Assembly (NCBI RefSeq): GCF_029889885.1
Contig: NZ_JARANY010000006.1
Location: forward strand, 1-64,000
DNA length: 64,000 nucleotides
Reading direction: 5' to 3'
Origin: Chromohalobacter sp. 296-RDG
GTDB taxonomy: Bacteria > Pseudomonadota > Gammaproteobacteria > Pseudomonadales > Halomonadaceae
Position numbers and translations under genes: made by a program. Within the stretch, counting starts at the first letter, position 1. The number at the start of each line of letters is the position of its first letter. Positions 58,711-64,000 of this stretch are shown in pieces. The notes under the pieces were generated by a model. It searched no databases and was not told the origin of the DNA. It was given only the letters and a program-made list of their open reading frames with translations.

Positions 58711-59706
58711 TTACTTAACCAGGCCTAGTGTCTCCGATAGTTCACGGATGTCGTTGACCTGTTGCTCGACGAAACGCTGCATCTCTTCTCCGGACTTGTG
58801 AAAAGGCAACAGACCGTTGGCCTCCATGATGTCCTTCCACTGCGATGAGCCATAAAGTGTATCAAGCGTGTCCGTCCAGTCTGCATAGGCCTTGTCGGAG
58901 GCTCCACCGGGAATGTAGAACCCCCGCCAGTTGGGTGCGACAACATCGATGCCTTGCTCGCGCGCGGTGGGGACATCGCTTAACTCACCGGGGAGGCGTT
59001 CTTCCGAGAAGACGGCTAGCAACCGCAGGTCGCCGTTTTCGACGAAGCTCATGGCCTCGGAAACATCACCGGTGAAGGCGTCGATGTGGCCACCCAGCAA
59101 TTGTGTGATAGCGACAGAGCCGGAATCGAAAGCCAGATACTTGATCTCGCGAAGGTTGCTGACGCCGGCTTTGCGTGCAGCCATTAACACCTTGAGATGG
59201 TCGAACCCACCCGTGATATCACCTCCCGAGAAGCTGACGCTATGTGGATCTTCTTCAAGTGCCTCGAGCAGATCGGTCAAGTCGTCATAGGGCGAATCGC
59301 TGGGGACAGCGATGATGCCGTAGTCAGCGCCAAGCGCGCTGACCCATCGCACTTGGTCGAGAGTGCCACCCGAATAGCGGTTCTGAGCCAGACGCGTGGT
59401 GGTGGCGGTGGAGGCTGCGACGATGAGGTTATCGTCGTTATTGCGCTTGGCACGCACATGGCTGAAACCCACACCGCCGCTGGCGCCGGGGATATTGATG
59501 GTTTGCATGCCGGTGGGAATCAAGTCGAGTTCTTGCAAGGCACGCGCCGTCGTACGGCAGGTAAAGTCCCAGCCACCGCCGGGCTTGGCGGGGGCAATAC
59601 AATCGGTCTTGCCTTGAGGCGCGGCGTGAGTATCGAATGAGGCCAGCGCCAGGCTGCAAAGCATTGCCCCCAGCCATAAACGTGTTTCGCGTGAAAAAGT
59701 CGTCAT
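58711..59706 (-). CDS. TctC-type periplasmic binding protein (orphan)
   Basis: The protein has 331 residues with a signal peptide (about 1-28, LGAMLCSLALASFDTHA-A). The mature chain follows the tripartite tricarboxylate transporter receptor pattern: CIAPAKPGGGWDFTCRTTARALQE (about 36-59), INIPGASGGVGFSHV, and FSGGDITGGFDHLKVLMAARKAG. Such proteins bind carboxylates outside the membrane and feed TctAB. No TctA or TctB gene is nearby, so it may serve a distant transporter or act in sensing. The longer frame upstream runs into the tRNA-Gly repeats and is not used. Confidence 0.88.
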   Translation of the reverse strand: MTTFSRETRLWLGAMLCSLALASFDTHAAPQGKTDCIAPAKPGGGWDFTCRTTARALQELDLIPTGMQTINIPGASGGVGFSHVRAKRNNDDNLIVAASTATTTRLAQNRYSGGTLDQVRWVSALGADYGIIAVPSDSPYDDLTDLLEALEEDPHSVSFSGGDITGGFDHLKVLMAARKAGVSNLREIKYLAFDSGSVAITQLLGGHIDAFTGDVSEAMSFVENGDLRLLAVFSEERLPGELSDVPTAREQGIDVVAPNWRGFYIPGGASDKAYADWTDTLDTLYGSSQWKDIMEANGLLPFHKSGEEMQRFVEQQVNDIRELSETLGLVK

Positions 59707-59838
59707 GGTGTTTTCTTCTAAGTCGTGAGTGTCCAGCAGCGTGATTCTGCCTAAAAGTGCGCACACTCGCGAGTCGACCATCGGTGGGGGAAACAATGAC
59801 ACGAAAAAGGAAAGCGGGCTGGAATGAAATCGCAGAAA

Positions 59839-60011
59839 GGAGTGGAGCGGGCAACGAGGCGCGACCGGGTGGCGTTCCACCGGGCTGGCGCACCAGCTCG
59901 CGACCCTGAGGTCTGCCTGAACTTACGAAGAAGGAGTGGAGCGGGCAACGAGGCGCGACCGGGCTGGCGCACCAGCTCGCGACCCTGAGGCCTGCCTGAA
60001 CTTACGAAGAA
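59839..60011. repeat. tandem units derived from the 3' half of tRNA-Gly
   Basis: Two units (59839-59932 and 59933-60011, 94 and 79 bases) follow the tRNA-Gly gene in its direction of transcription. Each contains the tRNA's last 22 bases plus flank (GGAGTGGAGCGGGCAACGAGGC on this strand), a 21-base insert in place of the T-loop, then CTCGCGACCCT from the T-stem and variable region. The larger unit differs by a 15-base insertion. They look like decayed partial copies of the tRNA tail, as seen after E. coli tyrT. Confidence 0.8.
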
Positions 60012-60015
60012 GGAG

Positions 60016-60091
60016 TGGAGCGGGCAACGAGGCTCGAACTCGCGACCCTCAGCGTGGGAAGCTGATGCTCTACCAACTGAGCTATGCCCGC
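60016..60091 (-). tRNA. tRNA-Gly (CCC)
   Basis: This is a 76-base cloverleaf on the minus strand: acceptor GCGGGCA/TGCCCGC, discriminator T, encoded CCA, D arm with TAGCTCAGTTGGTAGAGC, anticodon stem TCAGC/GCTGA with loop TTCCCAC (anticodon CCC), and T arm GCGAG-TTCGAGC-CTCGT. Its 3' half has been copied twice just downstream. Confidence 0.96.
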
Positions 60092-60139
60092 TCGACGCAG
60101 GGATGTTAATCAAGCGAGCCAGGCTTGGCAAGCCTGACC

Positions 60140-60220
60140 ATGGCAGCGCTCGATAAAAAAATGCGCGAGGCGAGGGAACTTTTGCTCGCAATATGGTCTG
60201 AGTTAAAGCAAGAAACGTGA
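60140..60220 (+). CDS. possible 26-codon ORF or sRNA region
   Basis: An ATG at 60140 opens MAALDKKMREARELLLAIWSELKQET, an amphipathic helix, and ends at TGA 60220. There is no clear ribosome-binding site. A strong terminator follows at 60270-60299, so a plus-strand transcript exists or existed here although no long gene does. It may be a tiny protein or a small RNA. Confidence 0.25.
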   Translation: MAALDKKMREARELLLAIWSELKQET

Positions 60221-60269
60221 TTCCAGGCAGTCGCTAGGAAATGCGTTTTGAGCTTACTGTTCTCGATTG

Positions 60270-60299
60270 ACCGCCGTGCCCTTTGTACGGCGGTTTTTT
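60270..60299 (+). terminator. intrinsic terminator with no obvious gene upstream
   Basis: ACCGCCGT/ACGGCGGT (60270-60277 with 60287-60294) closes a nine-base loop and is followed by TTTTTT. It faces the plus strand, while the nearest genes on both sides are on the minus strand. Confidence 0.78.
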
Positions 60300-60316
60300 A
60301 TGCGTTGGCGTCGGCC

Positions 60317-60727
60317 TTAGCAGCGGTTGCGCATTACCAACAGGGCGCCTAAAACCTCGCGACGGGTTACCAGGCCGATGACGTGTCCGTCATCGACGAC
60401 GGGATATACCTTGGGGCGTTCGCCGCGCATGGACTCGGCCAGGTCGACGATGCTCTTGTCAGGCGTTACGGTCAGCACGACTTCGCGCATCAGTTCGCCG
60501 ACCAAGGATGGCTGGCCGCAGTGATAGGCGCTATCGAGCAACTGGCCCAGCACATCCTGTTCCGAGATGAAGCCGATCAGGTGGTCTTGCGCATCGACGA
60601 CTGGCGCACCGGGCAATCGGTGGCGAGCCAGACCGTCAGCGAGGACCGAGATCGAAGTGTTGGCGGTGACTCGGTAGCCATCGCCGATCATGATATCGCC
60701 GACTACGGTGGGGGATGAGCGCGTCAT
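60317..60727 (-). CDS. protein with two CBS domains
   Basis: The protein has 136 residues and consists of a CBS pair: about 8-65 (VGDIMIGDGYRVTANTSISVLADGLARHRLPGAPVVDAQDHLIGFISEQDVL) and about 76-132 (VGELMREVVLTVTPDKSIVDLAESMRGERPKVYPVVDDGHVIGLVTRREVL). CBS pairs bind adenosine nucleotides and act as stand-alone regulators. The partner is unknown. AGGAGG precedes the ATG. Confidence 0.9.
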   Translation of the reverse strand: MTRSSPTVVGDIMIGDGYRVTANTSISVLADGLARHRLPGAPVVDAQDHLIGFISEQDVLGQLLDSAYHCGQPSLVGELMREVVLTVTPDKSIVDLAESMRGERPKVYPVVDDGHVIGLVTRREVLGALLVMRNRC

Positions 60728-60988
60728 GGAAGGCCTCCTTAGCGTCGACGGGCAGGACCGGATAATAGCCCTGAGCCCTGTAGTCGAGAATAGCTCATTC
60801 TCACGGTGTCATTGCAGCGCGTGGAGATTGTGTAAACGATAAAGTGGCGGCGACTTGAAAGTCGGCCTCATGCCTTCAGTAAGATAGATAAGCTATAGTG
60901 ACATCGTGAGAAAGTGACGCTGCGCGGAAGTAGCGCAAACCATTGGTACGAGACGTGATAGACAGGTTTCGGCTCTTCGGGAGGCAAC

Positions 60989-61258
60989 ATGAACGCACGC
61001 GATTACTTGGCCAAGCAGGGAATCGGCCTCGACAAGGAAGAGGACAAGCCCACCACCCTCGAGGAACAGGCTTGGGCAAGAGCCCGGGGCGCGGCAAGCC
61101 ACCGCCCGCGCAGTGGTACTCCGCATGATTGGGAAGACTGGGAGCGTCACCATGACACGCTGGCCTCCGGCGCCGATGAGGTGCGCCAGAAAATCGATCC
61201 CGATGCACATTCGCATGCGCCGGGTGTCGAATATTGTGATCCTCGCGGAAAGCAATAG
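60989..61258 (+). CDS. small hydrophilic conserved hypothetical protein
   Basis: The protein has 89 residues, rich in Asp, Glu, Arg and His (LDKEEDKPTTLEEQAWARARGAASHRPRSG…DPDAHSHAPGVEYCDPRGKQ), with no signal peptide or membrane helix and probably little fixed structure. GGGAGG lies 4 bases before the ATG, which supports translation. The function is unknown. A TATAGT hexamer (60894-60899) lies about 95 bases upstream as a possible -10. Confidence 0.7.
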   Translation: MNARDYLAKQGIGLDKEEDKPTTLEEQAWARARGAASHRPRSGTPHDWEDWERHHDTLASGADEVRQKIDPDAHSHAPGVEYCDPRGKQ

Positions 61259-61375
61259 CCAGGCTATCTAGGCATCATGCCCTTGCGTATCATGCTAGGC
61301 GGTGAATACCACCAGTGTGGCGACCCACGCTACCTTGAAAGACTCTGAAAGGACGCATTCACAAGGAGAGGATGT

Positions 61376-61534
61376 ATGGACATTATCCGCATAATTCTGG
61401 CTATTTTGCTGCCGCCCCTGGGGGTTTTCCTACAGGTCGGCTTCGGCCTGCATTTCTGGCTCAATATTCTGCTGACGTTGTTGGGGTATATTCCCGGCAT
61501 CGTCCACGCTGTCTGGATCATCGCCACGCGCTGA
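61376..61534 (+). CDS. YqaE/Pmp3-family membrane peptide (UPF0057)
   Basis: The protein has 52 residues with two membrane helices. The family motif LPPLGVFLQVGFGLHFWLNILLTLLGYIPGIVHAVWII (residues 12-49) is complete. Homologues in yeast and plants (Pmp3/RCI2) help under salt and membrane stress, which suits a halophile. AAGGAGAGG lies 5 bases before the ATG. Confidence 0.93.
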   Translation: MDIIRIILAILLPPLGVFLQVGFGLHFWLNILLTLLGYIPGIVHAVWIIATR

Positions 61535-61585
61535 CAGGTGTGGCGCCGTCGAGATGGCGCCCATGCCTTATGGTCATCCTGAGCA

Positions 61586-61609
61586 ACGAGCCCGCCTAGG
61601 CGGGCTCGT
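61586..61609. terminator. hairpin after the YqaE gene
   Basis: The 10-base palindromic stem ACGAGCCCGC/GCGGGCTCGT encloses CTAG and is followed by CTCGTTT. It lies 51 bases past the YqaE stop and before fimV, and is a plausible terminator with a weak T-run. Confidence 0.6.
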
Positions 61610-61696
61610 CTCGTTTGGGTAGTGCCTAGTATGAGGTGGCTGGTTAAAAGATATGGTAAAACTCAAACTATCGTTGACGTCGTTCTTGAGGATTCC

Positions 61697-63355
61697 ATGC
61701 TGCGCAAGATTGCTCTGGCATTGTGCCTGGTCGTGATAAGCCCCGTGGCACTAGGGGTAAGCGTGGGCGCGCCGCAGGTCACCTCGTATCTCAATCAGCC
61801 CTTGCGCGCCGAACTGGCGCTGTCCGGTGTCGGCGATATCGATCCCCAGCGACTCAAGGTGCGTCTGGCGGATGACGGTGCCTTCGAAGCGGCGGGGATG
61901 GACGAGAGGGCACTAGAAATGCCGCTGAATGTCGCGCTATCGCGCGATACCACGCCGCCACGCATCACGATCAGCAGTCAGGCGTCGGTGGGGCGCGCCT
62001 ATCTCGAATTATTGCTGGAGGTGTCATGGCCGCAAGGGCGTATCCAGCAGCCGGTGACATTGTTGCTCGATCCGCCTGGCTACGCCTTGTCGAGTTCTCC
62101 CGGTGCGTCGCAGACAACGCAGGATGATGCCTCGACATGGCAAGCCAATGCTTCGATGTCTTCTCGTGCGAACTCTCAGCCCCAGTCCGAGGCGCCACAG
62201 GGCGTTGTCGGGACGGGTCCCGAGGGGGCCGAGGCTTCACGTCCTGCATCGTCGGGCGCCACTTCATCGAGTCAGCGTACAGGAGAAGCCGATTCGCGGC
62301 GTGCGGCCGAGCTGGAGGCGGCACTGCAAGCGCTGCGCGTACGCGTAGCCTACGTCGAGCGGGAGCGTGATGCGCTGGCCGAGCGCCTTGAAGCACTCTC
62401 GATGCTACCGCCGGTCGATGTCACCGGCGTGGCAGCGTTGCTGGCACAGACGGCGTTCGATACCTCATCGGCGCCGTCCGTCGAGCAGGCAGCATCCATC
62501 AGCGACGAAACGCCTCCGAATGCTGCCCAGCGTGATGAAGCGTCGTCATCCTGGTTGGGGCCATTGCAGGCGGGGCTACTGATCGTACTGGCGGCATTGC
62601 TGGCGCTCTGGGGATGGCAGCGTTGGCGTACCGGCCGCGAAGCGACCTACCAGGATATGACGGCGCGGTTGGGGACGACGCAGTCCGCCGCCAAGACGCG
62701 CCCGATCTTGAGCGACGATGATGTACCCGAGACGGCCACCATCGACGAGGCCGACATTTATATCGCCTATGGTCGTTATACCCAGGCGCGCGAATGGCTG
62801 CAGGCGCGTCTGGCGGTACAGGAAAATGCCGAGTTACGTCTCAAATTGCTGTCGGTGTTGGGCGAGCTGGGTGAGCTCAATGTATTGGAGCGGGAGGCTG
62901 AGTGCTTTGCGTCGTCGGTCAGTGATGAAACGCATCGCGAGGTCGAGGCCTTGGTGACGCATTATCGTCAAGTCGTCGCCACGCAAGCCGCGAGTGTGTC
63001 GCATGAGTCGGTGGCGTCTTCCCCCGAGATGGATCCACTATTCGCAGGCGCCTCGGTGCCTGCCGACAGCGCCAAGTCCGAGACGCCCCATGATGAAACG
63101 GATGAGGAGGCGGTAACGCCTGCCGTACGCCCCGACGAGGAGGCCGCGCCGCTCGACTTCAACCCGCCCGAGGTTCCCGACGCGCCTGCACGACTGGATT
63201 ATCAGTTGCCCGAGGTAGAGCCCTCCGCGGGGGCCGAGTCGCACGATGATTCAAGCGAGTCACCACATGATGTTGCGCATTGGGAGGTCGAGGAAGTGGC
63301 GTTCGAACCCTCGCATCTGGATAATGGGCGCGTCGATGGGGCGCCAAGACGCTGA
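61697..63355 (+). CDS. fimV: short FimV-family protein
   Basis: The protein has 552 residues, well short of the 900-plus of Pseudomonas FimV. It has a signal peptide (about 1-20, ALALCLVVISPVALG-V), the FimV N-terminal domain (VGAPQVTSYLNQPLRAELALSGVGDIDPQRLKVRLAD, about 23-58), a coiled-coil segment (RAAELEAALQALRVRVAYVERERDALAERLEAL, about 197-229), one transmembrane helix (GPLQAGLLIVLAALLALWGW, about 291-310) and a TPR-like cytoplasmic part (EADIYIAYGRYTQAREWLQARLAV, about 352-375). I see no LysM domain and no classical C-terminal FimV helix. It probably acts as a polar landmark or envelope organiser. It lies next to truA as in Pseudomonas. Confidence 0.88.
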   Translation: MLRKIALALCLVVISPVALGVSVGAPQVTSYLNQPLRAELALSGVGDIDPQRLKVRLADDGAFEAAGMDERALEMPLNVALSRDTTPPRITISSQASVGRAYLELLLEVSWPQGRIQQPVTLLLDPPGYALSSSPGASQTTQDDASTWQANASMSSRANSQPQSEAPQGVVGTGPEGAEASRPASSGATSSSQRTGEADSRRAAELEAALQALRVRVAYVERERDALAERLEALSMLPPVDVTGVAALLAQTAFDTSSAPSVEQAASISDETPPNAAQRDEASSSWLGPLQAGLLIVLAALLALWGWQRWRTGREATYQDMTARLGTTQSAAKTRPILSDDDVPETATIDEADIYIAYGRYTQAREWLQARLAVQENAELRLKLLSVLGELGELNVLEREAECFASSVSDETHREVEALVTHYRQVVATQAASVSHESVASSPEMDPLFAGASVPADSAKSETPHDETDEEAVTPAVRPDEEAAPLDFNPPEVPDAPARLDYQLPEVEPSAGAESHDDSSESPHDVAHWEVEEVAFEPSHLDNGRVDGAPRR

Positions 63356-63415
63356 AGTCAAGCTTCATGCCCAGCCTCCACTTGACATGCCCAAGACTCA
63401 ACGTGACGGATATCG

Positions 63416-64000
63416 ATGGCCTTCTTCGAATTCCAGGATGACTGCCAGCCGCTGGAAGGACGCATTGCACTCGGTGTCGAGTACGATGGCAGTGCGTACT
63501 GTGGCTGGCAGCGCCTCACACAAGCGCCTTCGGTGCAGGCAGCGCTGGAAGCGGCGCTTTCGAAGATTGCCAATACGCCGGTGCAAGCGCTGTGTAGCGG
63601 GCGCACCGATACTGGTGTGCATGCCACGCGCCAGGTGGTGCACTTCGATGCACCGGTGGCTCGTACGCAAAAAGCCTGGCTGTTCGGCACCAATGCCAAA
63701 TTGCCGCGGGATATTGCGGTGCGCTGGGTGGTGCCGGTCGCCGATGATTTTCATGCGCGACTCTCGGCCTTGGCGCGGCGCTATCGTTACGTGATCTTCA
63801 ATCAGCCATCGCGGCCGGTGCTCGAACGCGCCAATGTGACCTGGTGCCGTGAGCCGCTGGACGCCGAGCGCATGCATGCCGCCGCCCAAGCGTTGATCGG
63901 CGAGCACGATTTTTCGAGTTTCCGCGCCGCGGGTTGCCAGTCGAAAAGCGCCCATCGCCATGTGCATTTCATCGAGGTACGACGCTATGGACAGATGGTC
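63416..64000 (+). CDS. truA: tRNA pseudouridine synthase A, 5' part
   Basis: The first 195 codons are visible and run open to the window end. TruA makes pseudouridine at positions 38-40 of tRNAs. The N-terminal GRIALGVEYDGSAYCGWQR (about 15-33), the catalytic Asp in CSGRTDTGVHATRQVVHFD (about 60-78) and RRYRYVIFNQPSRPVL (about 120-135) are family signatures. It starts 60 bases after fimV with a weak ribosome-binding site. The truncation is due to the window only. Confidence 0.94.
   Translation, partial: MAFFEFQDDCQPLEGRIALGVEYDGSAYCGWQRLTQAPSVQAALEAALSKIANTPVQALCSGRTDTGVHATRQVVHFDAPVARTQKAWLFGTNAKLPRDIAVRWVVPVADDFHARLSALARRYRYVIFNQPSRPVLERANVTWCREPLDAERMHAAAQALIGEHDFSSFRAAGCQSKSAHRHVHFIEVRRYGQMV

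Noticed and set aside
59839-60091. Repeats considered as a CRISPR array
   Set aside because: There are only two partial repeats beside a tRNA, no unique equal-length spacers and no cas genes; the repeated part is the tRNA-Gly 3' half.

Overview
The window is about 60% GC chromosomal DNA from a gammaproteobacterium, most likely a halophile of the Halomonadaceae (Halomonas or Chromohalobacter type). The assignment rests on inference. The supporting signs are acidic proteins, Oceanospirillales/Pseudomonas-like homologues (fimV-truA, DUF3549, a GacA/RsmY-style RNA), and the gene order of the TCA and nag clusters. Most genes are core metabolism; accessory DNA is limited to an integrase remnant and a few repeats.

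Layout. 1-2400: a truncated phage-integrase start, a small exported protein, a strong candidate CsrA/RsmA-sequestering sRNA ending in an intrinsic terminator, a small periplasmic charged protein, an XRE regulator and a divergent LysR regulator. 3379-5250: gltX, then tRNA-Ala(GGC) and tRNA-Glu(TTC) on one promoter with a terminator. 5688-19060: a complete TCA block. gltA points left, and sdhCDAB, sucAB, lpd and sucCD point right, which together cover citrate synthase, succinate dehydrogenase, 2-oxoglutarate dehydrogenase and succinyl-CoA synthetase. 19138-24860 (minus strand): a translationally coupled three-gene set (GT4 glycosyltransferase, polysaccharide-deacetylase-like protein, YbhN-like membrane protein), then RNase II and an NAD(P)-binding protein.

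25119-32408: an N-acetylglucosamine PTS operon (GntR regulator, nagA, SIS-type deaminase nagB, EIIA-HPr-EI fusion nagF, EIIC-EIIB-EIIB' transporter nagE) behind a promoter carrying likely operators. 32595-39354: MAPEG protein, dienelactone hydrolase, chalcone-isomerase-like protein, M42 peptidase, HAD phosphatase and ycjX-ycjF. 39433-45549: a SUF Fe-S assembly operon (Rrf2 regulator, sufBCDS, sufT) with candidate Fur boxes and an IscR-type site upstream. 45621-52187: sanA, a helical protein, rimK-rimB-DUF3549, yqcC, ompW with paired PsrA-like palindromes, and a gtrB-gtrA pair.

52307-58161: a proline-use cluster (putP, a frame-disrupted micro-ORF, bifunctional putA without a DNA-binding domain, and an AraC regulator). 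58226-64000: a small membrane protein, an orphan TctC-type binding protein, tRNA-Gly(CCC) followed by repeats built from its own 3' half, a CBS protein, two small proteins, fimV and the 5' part of truA.

I found no CRISPR array, no intact mobile element and no obvious defence island. The least ordinary signals are the CsrB/RsmY-like RNA, the tRNA-Gly tail repeats, the two-lipoyl SucB, the NagE with a second EIIB that lacks its cysteine, the coupled glycolipid-type operon and the interrupted putA-putP micro-ORF. Start sites were chosen by eye from ribosome-binding sites and family N-termini, and no database search was run.
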